Notes: generated from the sequence alone by a model not told the origin. A stretch of DNA of 25,817 nt from CAZOBJ01 sp964577825 (GCA_964577825.1 CAZOBJ010000037.1:1-25817); one strand, 5' to 3'; positions 1 through 8,930 are shown, counted from the stretch's first letter. Made by a program: numbers and translations.

Positions 1-1
1 C

Positions 2-841
2 CTGTACAGCGTGGCCATTGCGCTCTTCATCTACCGGCTCGTGGACATCGTGGAGATCTTTCTCCTGCGATACGCGCGCCGTACGGATACCAAGCTCGAC
101 GACATGCTGGTCCCCGCGATCCGCAAGACCCTGAAGATCCTGGTCGTGATCGTGGTGGGCCTGCACGTGTACGAGAGCCTGAGCGACGAGCCGGTCACCA
201 CCCTGCTGGCTGGCCTGGGCATCGGGGGGCTCGCGTTCGCGCTGGCCAGCCAGGACACGCTCAAGAACCTGTTCGGGTTCGTCATGATCCTGCTCGACCG
301 GCCGTTTCTGGTGGGCGAGCGGATCGTGTTCGCCGGACACGACGGCGCGGTGGAGTCGGTGGGGTTCCGCACCACGCGCATCCGGAGGCTCGACGGCCAC
401 CAGGTGTCCGTGCCCAATGCCAAGGCCGCCGACGACGTGATCCACAACATCGGACGCCGGCCCTTCATCAAGCGGATCATGAACGTGACCGTCACCTACG
501 ACACGCCGGTGGACAAGGTGGAGCGCGCCGTACAGATCGTGCGCGAGATCCTGGACCACCACGAGGGCATGGATCCGGACCTGCCCCCGCAGGTGTACTT
601 CAACGAGCTCAACGCGGACAGCCTGAACATCATTGCCTTCTACTGGTTCCATCCACCCGACTACTGGGCGTATCTCGACCACGCGCAGCGCGTGAACCTG
701 GAGCTCATGCGCCGGTTCGAGGCCGAGGGCATCGAGTTCGCCTTCCCCACCCAGACCCTGTACCTGGCAGGAGACCCCAACCGAGAGCTCGTGCTCAAGC
801 ACCTGAACGCGAACGCTGCCGGCCCCCCGTCCGAGGCCTAG
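2..841 (+). CDS. MscS-family mechanosensitive ion channel (5' end outside window)
   Basis: The reading frame is open to the left edge, so the N-terminus, probably with further membrane helices, is missing; the GTG at 11 is only the first in-frame start candidate. The visible part has hydrophobic segments around residues 1-20 and 41-55 (numbered from 11). Next comes the glycine/alanine-rich pore-lining helix typical of MscS TM3, with GLGIGGLAFALAS at about 68-80 and QDTLKNLFGF at 81-90. After it come the beta domain (LLDRPFLVGERI, 94-105) and a soluble alpha/beta C-terminal domain. Family role: an inner-membrane channel that opens under membrane tension and releases solutes during osmotic downshock. 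Family assignment is firm; total length and subtype cannot be judged. A small exported-protein gene follows 11 bases downstream and is probably co-transcribed. Confidence 0.93.
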   Translation: MYSVAIALFIYRLVDIVEIFLLRYARRTDTKLDDMLVPAIRKTLKILVVIVVGLHVYESLSDEPVTTLLAGLGIGGLAFALASQDTLKNLFGFVMILLDRPFLVGERIVFAGHDGAVESVGFRTTRIRRLDGHQVSVPNAKAADDVIHNIGRRPFIKRIMNVTVTYDTPVDKVERAVQIVREILDHHEGMDPDLPPQVYFNELNADSLNIIAFYWFHPPDYWAYLDHAQRVNLELMRRFEAEGIEFAFPTQTLYLAGDPNRELVLKHLNANAAGPPSEA

Positions 842-852
842 GGGAGGGAAGC

Positions 853-1248
853 GTGAGATCTCGAGGATTCGCTTGCGTGTGCGTTTGCCTGACGGCTCTG
901 GCCGCGCTCGGCGCAGGCCCGTGGGCCTGCACTGCGGACAGCGCAGATCCGCGCGGCCGCGGCGTAGGCGCGCCGCGGGACGTGGTCATCGACTGGGGCG
1001 CACTGGGCGGCAACCGCCGCTACTGGTACTTCTACCGGGTCAACGGACAGGCGGTGGGCAACCTCCCGTCTCTGAAGCGGCGGCTGGCCGTTCTGCCTCG
1101 AGGGTCGCGGATCTGGGTGGACCCGTGTGACCGCGTCCATTTCACGAAGCGGGGGTTGCTGGAGTTCTGCAACCGCCACGACCTGGTGTTCGCGGAGCTC
1201 TCGGCCGGTGGCTCCGAACGCGGCCTCGGGCCGGCGCGTGCGGACTGA
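853..1248 (+). CDS. Small exported protein of unknown function
   Basis: 131 residues from a GTG start preceded by a GGAGGG-type ribosome binding site, 11 bases after the MscS stop. The N-terminus (about 1-26) is a short basic stretch plus a hydrophobic Cys/Ala/Leu-rich segment ending near Cys26, as in a signal peptide; a lipobox is not convincing because the residues before Cys26 are GPWA. The mature part has an aromatic stretch (RRYWYFYRVNG), a segment resembling an ExbD/biopolymer-transport periplasmic fold, and two cysteines that could form a disulphide. I do not recognise a family. Tight coupling to the channel gene suggests co-expression but not function. It converges on the methyltransferase gene, with 51 bases between the two stops and no clear intrinsic terminator. 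Confidence 0.7.
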   Translation: MRSRGFACVCVCLTALAALGAGPWACTADSADPRGRGVGAPRDVVIDWGALGGNRRYWYFYRVNGQAVGNLPSLKRRLAVLPRGSRIWVDPCDRVHFTKRGLLEFCNRHDLVFAELSAGGSERGLGPARAD

Positions 1249-1299
1249 TCTCTCCTTGTCGCATTGAACACACCCTCGCGCCATCCGCAAGAAGGCGAC

Positions 1300-3468
1300 T
1301 CAGCGGCCGGGCTGCCTCCGACCGGGGCCTGGCAAGAGTGCGCGCAGGCTCTGGGGCAGACCGAAGAGGTCATAGACCGCGCGGTCCAGGTCCGCGCGCG
1401 CCTGCGCGAGGTCCGTGTCTTGTTCGGCGGAACGTTCGGCTGCGACGACGGCCGTGTCCACCGCCTGCAAGCGGCGAGCCCAGCGGCGCCGGGCCGCGGG
1501 CGTCGGCTCGCCGGTCGCCGTCAGGTGCTGGATAAGATCGGCCGGCATGGGCAGGGCCTCCACCTCGTACAGGTTGATGTTGTTGTTGCTGCTCGTGAGC
1601 CGGAACCGCCAGTCGTAGAGCGCGCTGTTGAGCAGGCCTACGACCAGGGCTTCGGGCACGCCCTGGCGGGGAATCCAGACATTGACCGAGTTGCCCGTGT
1701 ACACGCCCGCGCGCACGCGTGCGGCCACGAGGCGCGGACGGCTTTCCATGTTGCGGATGCCCAGCTGCAACACGCGCGTTCGATAGACGCGCGCGCGGCA
1801 TGCCGGCGCGGCGTCTCCCTTCTGCGCCAGGAAGCCCGCTTCATCCAGAAACCGTGCCGTACCCGGGGCGGACGCCAGGTCCACGCGGAAGGGCCGCAGA
1901 TGCGCGCCCCGTACGAGCAGGACGCCGCCCCGGTCGCGCATGTGCGCGCGGTACACGGTCTGGTCCACCTCGCCGACCATTCCCTCGGCCAAGTCCGCGA
2001 ACCGGGCCGTGGCCCGCCGCGCGAGCCAGCGCACCACGCGCCAGTCCTTGGGCTCGGCCACAGGCAGGGACGCGGACCGCGGGTCGAGCTTGTCCACGAG
2101 GCGCGTGTCGATGCGCTGGTCCGTACGCCGGGGGCCGTGGTCTCCCTCCACTGTGGCCCGCATGCGGATGCGCGCCGCGCGGCCGTGGTCGCGTCGCGCG
2201 GTCAGGATCACCACGGCCTGGCCCACGCCCGCGAACTCGCGCTCGCTCTCCGCGAAGTGCTCGACGGACTGAAGCCCATGCGTATGGATGAGCCGCCTGC
2301 GCAGCGCCGCGGCCGTGCGGTCGGTGAGCATGCCGGCCGGAACGATCAGCACCACGCGTCCGCCGGGCCGCGCGAGCGCGAGCGACCGCTCCACGAACAG
2401 GCGATACAGGTTGAGCTGCCCGCCCAGGGAATCGCGGTACTGGCCGCACTCGCGCAGGTATCGGGCGTAGGCGGCCAGGTCCGGGTTCGACCGGAAGCCG
2501 GTGAGCACGTCGTAGGGCGGGTTGGCGATCACCACGTCGAACCCGCCGCGCGCGGCCACTTCGGGAAAGGCCGCGTGCCAGTCCAGGCCGGTGAGGCCCG
2601 CGCGCTCGCGAGCCGCGTGCTCGGACGGGTGCTCTTCCCACGTTGCGCCGACAAGCGCGTCTGTGCACGGGAAATGCGCGGCCGGGGGCACGAACGGGAC
2701 GATGGGCGAGCTGAACGCGAGCCACAGGCTGGTGCGCGCCAAGCGAGCCACCTCCGGGTCTCGCTCCACGCCGTAGATGCGCTGGTCGGCCAGGCGCCGC
2801 GCGGCGCGCAGGTCGTCCCGCGCGAGGCGGCGGCCCAGGGCGATGAGGAAGTGCCCCGTGCCCATGGCCGGGTCGCACACGTACGGCGCGGCCGGACCGC
2901 GGCGCGGACGGGGCGCGGCGAGGGCGGCCATGCGCTCGACAATGCGCTGTGGGGTGAAGAAGAGCCCGCCCCGGCGGCGGCGTTCGCGCAGTCGCCGTCG
3001 GTCTTGCCGATCGTCGGCAGCGGGCAGGGGGGCCTCCAGGAGCGTCTGAAACGCGTCCCCGAGCGCGCGCACGGGGATCTGGCCCGCGAGCAGGCCGATG
3101 GAGAGCGTCGCCTGAGAGAGCGCGGTGCTGGGGATGTACTCGTTGAGGGGCCACACCTCCTCGGCGCCGGCGCTCGGGCTGCCAGGGTCCGTGGCGCGGC
3201 GCGCGGCAAGGCCGGCGAACAGGCCCGCCAGCGTGCCCCAGTCGATGCGCTCGCCTGCGAGCAGGGCCTGGGCCGGACGCACGAGGTCATCGGGCAGAAC
3301 CCGCCGGTCCACGGCCATGCGCAGGGCCAGGACCTCCAGGACGAGCCGGCGCAGCCCGGTCTCCAGCCGGTCGCGCGGCGCGTCTGCGCGCAGAGCTGCG
3401 AGCCCCAGGATCCGGTGGGCCTCCATACAGGCCTGGGCAGGCGTGGGTGCGCTCACGAGTGCCTCCAT
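1300..3468 (-). CDS. Eco57I/TaqI-like adenine-specific DNA methyltransferase
   Basis: 722 residues. The gamma-type N6-adenine methyltransferase core is visible: GLFFTP (168-173) just before the domain, SAM-binding motif I DPAMGTG (199-205), and catalytic motif IV NPPY (316-319) inside FDVVIANPPYD. The C-terminal half has a TaqI/Eco57I-type target-recognition region, with TGNSVNVWIP (591-600) and LLNSALYDWRF followed by an Asn-rich loop and INLYEVEALPMP (to about 642). The 160-residue N-terminal part is helical-looking and shows no obvious PD-(D/E)xK nuclease signature, so a fused type IIG restriction-modification enzyme is not supported. No separate endonuclease is in the window. The ATG at 3468 overlaps the upstream GNAT gene by 16 bases; an in-frame GTG at 3456 would give a 4-base GTGA overlap instead. 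Expected role: sequence-specific adenine methylation, possibly as an orphan methylase. Confidence 0.88.
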   Translation of the reverse strand: MEALVSAPTPAQACMEAHRILGLAALRADAPRDRLETGLRRLVLEVLALRMAVDRRVLPDDLVRPAQALLAGERIDWGTLAGLFAGLAARRATDPGSPSAGAEEVWPLNEYIPSTALSQATLSIGLLAGQIPVRALGDAFQTLLEAPLPAADDRQDRRRLRERRRRGGLFFTPQRIVERMAALAAPRPRRGPAAPYVCDPAMGTGHFLIALGRRLARDDLRAARRLADQRIYGVERDPEVARLARTSLWLAFSSPIVPFVPPAAHFPCTDALVGATWEEHPSEHAARERAGLTGLDWHAAFPEVAARGGFDVVIANPPYDVLTGFRSNPDLAAYARYLRECGQYRDSLGGQLNLYRLFVERSLALARPGGRVVLIVPAGMLTDRTAAALRRRLIHTHGLQSVEHFAESEREFAGVGQAVVILTARRDHGRAARIRMRATVEGDHGPRRTDQRIDTRLVDKLDPRSASLPVAEPKDWRVVRWLARRATARFADLAEGMVGEVDQTVYRAHMRDRGGVLLVRGAHLRPFRVDLASAPGTARFLDEAGFLAQKGDAAPACRARVYRTRVLQLGIRNMESRPRLVAARVRAGVYTGNSVNVWIPRQGVPEALVVGLLNSALYDWRFRLTSSNNNINLYEVEALPMPADLIQHLTATGEPTPAARRRWARRLQAVDTAVVAAERSAEQDTDLAQARADLDRAVYDLFGLPQSLRALLPGPGRRQPGR

Positions 3469-4415
3469 CGGCGCAGGGTCACGGTGCGGCCGATCTCGCG
3501 GAATCCGACCTTGCGGTACAGGCCCAGGGCGGGCCGGTTGTGCGCGCGCACGTGCAGCTCCAGCTCCTGCGCGCCCTGTTCAGCAAGGTGGTCGCGCAGC
3601 TTGCGGAAGTGCACGGTCGCATGCCCCTTGCCGCGCAGGGCCCGGGGCGTGTGCACCCCGAAGATGGCGTACAGGCTGCGGCCCTCGTAGGCGGAGAGTC
3701 CGGGCATGTGTGCGTAGATCGCGCGCGAAAGGTGCGGCCCGCCGGTCCGGTCGACGAGGTAGCTGTCCACCAGGCCCCATCCGCGGAACGCATGGTCCAG
3801 CCACGTGTCCAGGCGCCCGCGCGGGTGCGTGCGCACACTGCACGCGTCCCGGCGGGCGGCGAGATCCGGTTCGAGGGGGCCAAGCGGGTCTTCGAGGTCT
3901 GCGCGCATGATGACGCTCTCCTCGTGCGCGCGGAAGCCGCGGCTCGTGAACAGAGCTAGGGCGGCCTGGTTGTCCGCGTCTACGCCCGACCGCTCGGACC
4001 CGTCCAGCAACGTGGCGTAGAACGGGGAGAAGGGATACGTGCCTCCCCCGTCGACCATGGGGATCTTCTCCCGGTCGAGGCGCGCCAGAGCCTCGTCCAG
4101 GAGTTCGGCGCCGATGCCCTTGCCGCGCTCCTCCGGGGCTACGGCCACGAGCTCCACCACGCCGCCCTCTTCGGGGCAGGGCGGCCGCAGCACGTCTGCG
4201 TGCAGGATGCCCACGATGCGTTCGTTGCGCCGCGCGGTCAAGAGCCAGTGCGCGCGGAACCGGGGGCTCTTGAGCACGCGCCGGCGGTACCGGGCCGGAG
4301 CGAGGGGATGGAATCCATGCACCTCGGTGCACGACCGATTGTACAGGTCGACCACCTTGTGCAGGTCGGTGCGCAAGGGGCCCCGGCGGAAGTGGTCGAT
4401 GGACACGTCACTCAC
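3453..4415 (-). CDS. Tandem GNAT-domain N-acetyltransferase
   Basis: 320 residues with two GNAT acetyltransferase domains in series. Domain 1 has the acetyl-CoA motif A around ELVAVAPEERGKGIG (88-102) and the closing segment NQAALALFTSRGF (149-161). Domain 2 has FGVHTPRALRGKGHA (252-266) and NRPALGLYRKVGF (293-305). This tandem layout and length resemble MshD (mycothiol synthase) and other double-GNAT enzymes, but substrate cannot be read from the sequence. It starts with GTG, and its start overlaps the serine acetyltransferase stop by 4 bases (GTGA); its own end overlaps the start of the methyltransferase gene. Translational coupling of the three genes is therefore likely. The link to a cysteine-precursor enzyme makes a thiol or amino-acid substrate conceivable, but that is inference. 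Confidence 0.85.
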   Translation of the reverse strand: MSDVSIDHFRRGPLRTDLHKVVDLYNRSCTEVHGFHPLAPARYRRRVLKSPRFRAHWLLTARRNERIVGILHADVLRPPCPEEGGVVELVAVAPEERGKGIGAELLDEALARLDREKIPMVDGGGTYPFSPFYATLLDGSERSGVDADNQAALALFTSRGFRAHEESVIMRADLEDPLGPLEPDLAARRDACSVRTHPRGRLDTWLDHAFRGWGLVDSYLVDRTGGPHLSRAIYAHMPGLSAYEGRSLYAIFGVHTPRALRGKGHATVHFRKLRDHLAEQGAQELELHVRAHNRPALGLYRKVGFREIGRTVTLRRWRHS

Positions 4416-5470
4416 GTCACGGAATTCCGCTTGGACGTGCGCTTGGTGCGTTTGCCCCGCGCGTGCGAGGACTTGGTCCTACGCCGGTCCGCCTCGCACA
4501 CGGGCCTGGCCGGGCAGACCCAGTCCTCCTTGCGCGGCTTGGGACGCGGGCTGCTGGGACGGTCCTTCTTGCTCAGGAAAACGAGGTCCGGCTTGCCCAG
4601 GCCCACCTGCGTGTACGCGGGCACGCTCTGGGTCAGGAATACGTTGCCGTTGATCGTGGAGCCGCGGCCGATCACGGTCTTGCCCCCGAGGATGGTGGCG
4701 CCCGCGTAGATGGTCACGTCGTCTCGGATGGTCGGGTGGCGCTTGACCCCGCGCAGGCTCTGCCCCTTGGCCGGGGCCAGGGCACCGAGTGTGACGCCCA
4801 TGTAGATCTTCACGTTGTCACCGATCCTGGTGGTCTCTCCGATCACCACGCCCGTGCCGTGATCGATGAAGAAGTAGTCGCCGATCTTCGCGCCCGGGTG
4901 GATGTCGATGCCCGTGCGGCCGTGAGCGTGTTCGCTGATGATCCGCGGGACGAGCGGGACCTTCGCGAGGTACAGCTCGTGCGCGATGCGGTGCAGCGCG
5001 ATCGCCTGGATGCCCGGATAGGCGAGGATGATCTCATCGTAGCTCTCGGCCGCGGGGTCGCCGTGGTAGTGGGCGGCCACGTCGGTCTTCAGCCTCTCGC
5101 GGATGCGCGGCAGGGCGCGCAAGAGCCGCCGCGTCGCGCGGGCGGCCATGCGCGCGCAGTTGCAGTCCTCGCATCGCTGGACGCGGCAGCGGTACCGGTA
5201 GGCGACCTCGATCTCGCGGGTCAGGGTTTCGTAGCTGCGGTTGATCAGGTCGCCGATCACGTAGTCCACGTTTCCGCGGCTGACGGTGCGCGGGTCGGTG
5301 TATCCCGGGAAGACCACGAACCGCAGGTTCGCAACCGCGGCCAGGATCGCGGCGCGGTCGGGCAGGGGCAGGCCCTCCAGGTGGTGCACGCCGCGCGCAT
5401 CGCCGTACGTGGCCACGACGTCCTGGACCAGCTTGCGCAGGGTCTTGGGGGACAGGGGATCGGTCGGCAT
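4412..5470 (-). CDS. cysE: Serine O-acetyltransferase (CysE/EpsC type)
   Basis: 352 residues. Makes O-acetylserine from serine and acetyl-CoA, the first step of cysteine biosynthesis. The C-terminal half shows the hexapeptide-repeat left-handed beta-helix: GIDIHPGAKIGDYFFIDHG (187-205) with the family Asp-His pair at 203-204, then GVVIGETTRIGDN (207-219) and GVTLGA (225-230). KRHPTIRDDVTIYAGATILG (243-262) is the next conserved stretch. The N-terminal helical domain is long, as in the plant and EpsC-like forms, and carries a cysteine cluster C95, C100, C103, C105 that could bind metal. Beyond about residue 300 there is a Lys/Arg/Ser-rich tail not needed for the fold. The ATG at 5470 lies 34 bases after the stop of the large secreted protein gene. 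The ribosome site is weak. The stop overlaps the GNAT start. Confidence 0.92.
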   Translation of the reverse strand: MPTDPLSPKTLRKLVQDVVATYGDARGVHHLEGLPLPDRAAILAAVANLRFVVFPGYTDPRTVSRGNVDYVIGDLINRSYETLTREIEVAYRYRCRVQRCEDCNCARMAARATRRLLRALPRIRERLKTDVAAHYHGDPAAESYDEIILAYPGIQAIALHRIAHELYLAKVPLVPRIISEHAHGRTGIDIHPGAKIGDYFFIDHGTGVVIGETTRIGDNVKIYMGVTLGALAPAKGQSLRGVKRHPTIRDDVTIYAGATILGGKTVIGRGSTINGNVFLTQSVPAYTQVGLGKPDLVFLSKKDRPSSPRPKPRKEDWVCPARPVCEADRRRTKSSHARGKRTKRTSKRNSVT

Positions 5471-5504
5471 AGGCTTTGCTCCGCGAAATCTGAGACGCTC
5501 TGAT

Positions 5505-8500
5505 TCAATTGTCCATCGGCCAGAATCGGTAGTCCTTGATCAGGTGCCAGGCGCGCGCGTACTCGCCTTGCTGGATGGCCTGGTACGCGGCGCGCATGAT
5601 CCGCTGCTGGACCTGGTTGGGCCCCGCCTCGTTCACCCGGCCCATGATCGTGCGCATGTGCAAGAGCTCGCGCTCGGTGATGGGCTCGGTGGCGTAGGAG
5701 GCGACCTCGAGCTGGGGCGAGTCCACGCGGTACGCGACCAGGCCAAAGGGCGCCAGGTCCACGGGCAGGCTCACCTCTCCGGCCTGCGCGACCTCGTCGG
5801 CGGTGGGTATGCGCCGGACGGGTGCGCCGGCCGCGAGCTCCACGGTCCCGCGGATGCGCCAGTACCCGGGGTTGGCGATATAGAGCCAGGAGCCGTCGGC
5901 CGTGTTCAGCTTGCGGATCGCGAGGTTCGTCTGTAGGCCGGTGTCCAGCACGGTCTCGAATCGGTCACGCGGCAGGTGCGTATAGGGCGCAAGCACCTCG
6001 CGCAGGATCTGCTCGTTGCCCAGGTTGAGCACGAGGTCCGTGAACCCGCCGAGCAAAAGCTGGGGGTCCGCGCTGACGATGGCCTGGAGGTACGCCTCGC
6101 GCGCGTGATACGCGGCGGGTTGCGGCTCGATGCGGGTCCGTACCGAGCCGATGACCCAGTCCGACTGCACGACCTTGCTGCCCGCAGGATCCGGGCGTTC
6201 ATACGCGTGCCCCGGGGCCGACAGGTTGTTCTCGTCCCAGCTCGTGCGACACAGGACCCCGCGGTGAGGCAGATCCTCGAAGGCGGTGAGCACCACCTCG
6301 CGCTCGGCGGGGATCCAGCAGTAGGGGTTCTGCTGGGGCCAATCGGGATGCTGGCGCCAGCTGTTGGTCCACCGCACGATGGTGGTGTTGGGAATTTGCC
6401 CCAACGCGCCGAGGTCGATGCCGAAGTCCTGCATCATTTGGTCGAAGTCCTGGTCGGAGTCGACCAGGTGCTCGAAGCAGCTGGCCACCTCCACGTGCGC
6501 GAGGACGTTGACGAACTGGAGGTCTGCGCGGCGGTTGGTCATGTCCCCGGCCACCTCGGCGAAGAAGTCGTATAGCTTGCGGCAGCGCCAATCGAGGAAC
6601 TGCCGGCGTAACGGCGGCTTGGACACCGCTTCGGCACGCTTGGCGAACCGGTCCGGGTCGTCGGGCGAAATGCTCAGGTCCACGCCGGTGTCCGCCGCGA
6701 AGTTGGCGAACGTCACGTCGTCGTAGCTGTATTGAAGGGGCTGGTCCCAGGGGTCATTGCCGGAGGCGTACGCGGGAAAGTAGTAGCTCGACGGGTGGCC
6801 GGCGGGGCTGAAGAAGTTGCTCACGCCCAGGAAGTGGTCCAGGTGGCCGAACGTGTTCACGAGGTCGTGGACCACTCTGGTGTACGCCTCTCGGAACACG
6901 ACATGCTGCCAGTTCGGCGGATAGGTGGAAAGCCCGGTGCGCTGCCTGCCCTGGGCGTCCACGCGCCAGAGTGTGTCCATGCCGGCGGCCACCTGTTCGT
7001 CGGTCACGTAGAAGGGCGCTTGGGTCGGCGCGTCCTCGGCCAGGTATACGCCCAGGGTGGCGGGCTGGCTGAACTCGATCCCGGTCAGAAACGAGATGTC
7101 GTTGATGTCCAGCACGTTGGCGAGCATGGTTCGCGGGCAAGGCAGCACGGTGGCGGACTCTCGCTGCGGGTCCGCCGGGACGAACGGGGTGTTGCGCCGG
7201 GTGTACTGCACGCAGCCCATGAGGTGCAGATTCTGGCCGGAGAACCGGAGATACTGGGCATAGCGCTCCGAGGTGTCCTTCAACCAGACGAGGTCGCGTA
7301 GGATGCGCTGCGTAACGGACAGCCGCCTCGCTTCCTCTTGCTGCTCGGCCGAGGACAGAAGCTTTCCGCCGATTCCGAACCCCATGCCGATGCCGGAAGT
7401 ATAGTTGCATCGCTCGGTGTGGATGCCGTAGTGCCGGTTCGTCCCGGTGGCCACGGAGGGGAGGCTCCCGCGCACATGGTAGATTTTCAGGGAGTGCGCA
7501 GCCGCGTTCCACCCGTCGTTCTGGTTCATCACGTCCACGGAGTGCACGCCCTCGTCGGCCACGTGGATCCAGCGCAGGGTCTGCATCTGTCCGGTGTTGT
7601 AAAACTTGCCGCCCGTCTCCGCGCCTACGCCCGTCTGGCTGTTGGTCCATACGCCTTCCACGTTGGTGGAGATGGACACCGCGATCACCCGGTCGGCGTC
7701 GTCCGGGTAGGCGAACTCGAGCATGTAGAAGTCGCCCGGATGCTCGAACTCGATGCGGTAGGTGAAGTAGGATCCCCGCTCCGCGCCCGTGACCTCGCGG
7801 TACACGAGCCCGTCTTTGCGCACGATCCGGGGCTCGGTGATGCCCTGCACGGGCTCGCCATAGCGGACCACCTTGCCCTCGATCCAGGGATGCGGGTCCT
7901 GGGGGTCGGTGAAGTCGACCGTGTCCTCGAGCTCGATGTCCAGGCCCTCGCTGTATTCGGTTCCAGGAACGGTCTGCAGGTCGAGCTTTCGCAGCACGAC
8001 CACAGGCTCGCGCGGACGCGTGTCGAGCACCTGGGCCTGTCCGTCCAGGAGCCGCAGCGCAAGGCCGTAGACGCCGTGCTCTCGGCGGCCCAGGTCGATG
8101 CGCAGGGCGAGTGAGCCGTCCCGTTCGTCGGCAGAAGAGATCGTGTCCGCCGCGACCTGTTCGCCGATGGAGCCGTCCTGGTTCGCGCGCGTGAGGATGT
8201 ATTCGACGCGCGGGCCTCGATCCGCGAGCCCGGGCGGCAGGAGCACGTCGACGACCACGTCCCGGTCGTCGGTGTAGAACAGGTCTTTGCGCGCGGGATT
8301 GCGGAGCCGGATATGGCCGTGGTGCGCGGGCAGGATATTCTGCTGGTAAGGCCAAAACATGTGCCCTCGGGTCTGCGCGGGCTGCCAGCGGCTGTCGTCA
8401 AAGCCCGGCTCGTTCCAACCGGCCGCCTTGCCCGGGCTGTAGGTCCAGGCGCCGTCGGTCGTCACCCGGATCGTCTCGCCGGACTCCATGATGATCGTCG

Positions 8501-8930
8501 CCTGCATGTAGATGTAGGGCGGATAGCCTTTTAGGCGGAATCCGTAGAAGCCCGCGCAGTTCGTGCCGGGGCGCAGGTAGTCCTTGATGTTCACGGGAGC
8601 GGCCCCATAGAGCATGCCGCTGATGTGGGGCCGCTCGACCAGCTGCCCGTTCAGGTACAGGGCGCTGATCATCCGCTCTCCGGACCAGATGCGGTCGGTC
8701 GAGGAGCCTACGTCGGCTACGGCCTTCCAGACCTTGCCCTCGGGCAGGGTGAACTCCTTGCGCGCGTAGCCCTGGTAGCCCTGTTCTTCGCTCAGCATGG
8801 GGAAGACCAGGTCTTCACCTGCGAATAGACTGTTCGGACTCGGGTCCTCAGTCCACTCCTGGGCTGCGCACACGGCGCTCGCCAGTATGACAGCAAGTAG
8901 TGCAGGCAGCGCCTTTCCAGCCATGCTCAT
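5505..8930 (-). CDS. Large secreted protein with rhamnosidase-like N-terminal sandwich; candidate glycoside hydrolase
   Basis: 1141 residues from the ATG at 8930, chosen because GAGAGG lies just upstream and the translation begins with a signal peptide (MSMAGKALPALLAVILASA, cleavage near AVCA-AQ). The frame is open a further 53 codons upstream, but those look non-coding. Residues about 25-220 resemble the galactose-binding-like sandwiches at the N-terminus of family 78 rhamnosidases: LYLNGQLVERP, then IRVTTDGAWTYS and a WNEPGFDDSRWQPA segment. Two further beta-rich regions follow. From about 540 a catalytic-domain-sized region is rich in Trp, Tyr, Asp and Glu, and a small beta domain closes the protein (about 1030-1090). 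Probably an extracytoplasmic polysaccharide-active enzyme; I cannot name its catalytic acids or family. The oxidoreductase and isomerase genes upstream on the same strand support a carbohydrate-use role. Confidence 0.75.
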   Translation of the reverse strand: MSMAGKALPALLAVILASAVCAAQEWTEDPSPNSLFAGEDLVFPMLSEEQGYQGYARKEFTLPEGKVWKAVADVGSSTDRIWSGERMISALYLNGQLVERPHISGMLYGAAPVNIKDYLRPGTNCAGFYGFRLKGYPPYIYMQATIIMESGETIRVTTDGAWTYSPGKAAGWNEPGFDDSRWQPAQTRGHMFWPYQQNILPAHHGHIRLRNPARKDLFYTDDRDVVVDVLLPPGLADRGPRVEYILTRANQDGSIGEQVAADTISSADERDGSLALRIDLGRREHGVYGLALRLLDGQAQVLDTRPREPVVVLRKLDLQTVPGTEYSEGLDIELEDTVDFTDPQDPHPWIEGKVVRYGEPVQGITEPRIVRKDGLVYREVTGAERGSYFTYRIEFEHPGDFYMLEFAYPDDADRVIAVSISTNVEGVWTNSQTGVGAETGGKFYNTGQMQTLRWIHVADEGVHSVDVMNQNDGWNAAAHSLKIYHVRGSLPSVATGTNRHYGIHTERCNYTSGIGMGFGIGGKLLSSAEQQEEARRLSVTQRILRDLVWLKDTSERYAQYLRFSGQNLHLMGCVQYTRRNTPFVPADPQRESATVLPCPRTMLANVLDINDISFLTGIEFSQPATLGVYLAEDAPTQAPFYVTDEQVAAGMDTLWRVDAQGRQRTGLSTYPPNWQHVVFREAYTRVVHDLVNTFGHLDHFLGVSNFFSPAGHPSSYYFPAYASGNDPWDQPLQYSYDDVTFANFAADTGVDLSISPDDPDRFAKRAEAVSKPPLRRQFLDWRCRKLYDFFAEVAGDMTNRRADLQFVNVLAHVEVASCFEHLVDSDQDFDQMMQDFGIDLGALGQIPNTTIVRWTNSWRQHPDWPQQNPYCWIPAEREVVLTAFEDLPHRGVLCRTSWDENNLSAPGHAYERPDPAGSKVVQSDWVIGSVRTRIEPQPAAYHAREAYLQAIVSADPQLLLGGFTDLVLNLGNEQILREVLAPYTHLPRDRFETVLDTGLQTNLAIRKLNTADGSWLYIANPGYWRIRGTVELAAGAPVRRIPTADEVAQAGEVSLPVDLAPFGLVAYRVDSPQLEVASYATEPITERELLHMRTIMGRVNEAGPNQVQQRIMRAAYQAIQQGEYARAWHLIKDYRFWPMDN

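Noticed and set aside
1571..1600. GTTGTTGTTG microsatellite-like run
   Set aside because: It simply encodes the Asn-rich loop of the methyltransferase recognition domain.
1264..3690. Rightward 808-codon open frame across the methyltransferase gene
   Set aside because: It is antisense to a gene with clear SAM and NPPY motifs; its translation is Arg/Ala/Gly-rich low-complexity, typical of high-GC shadow frames.
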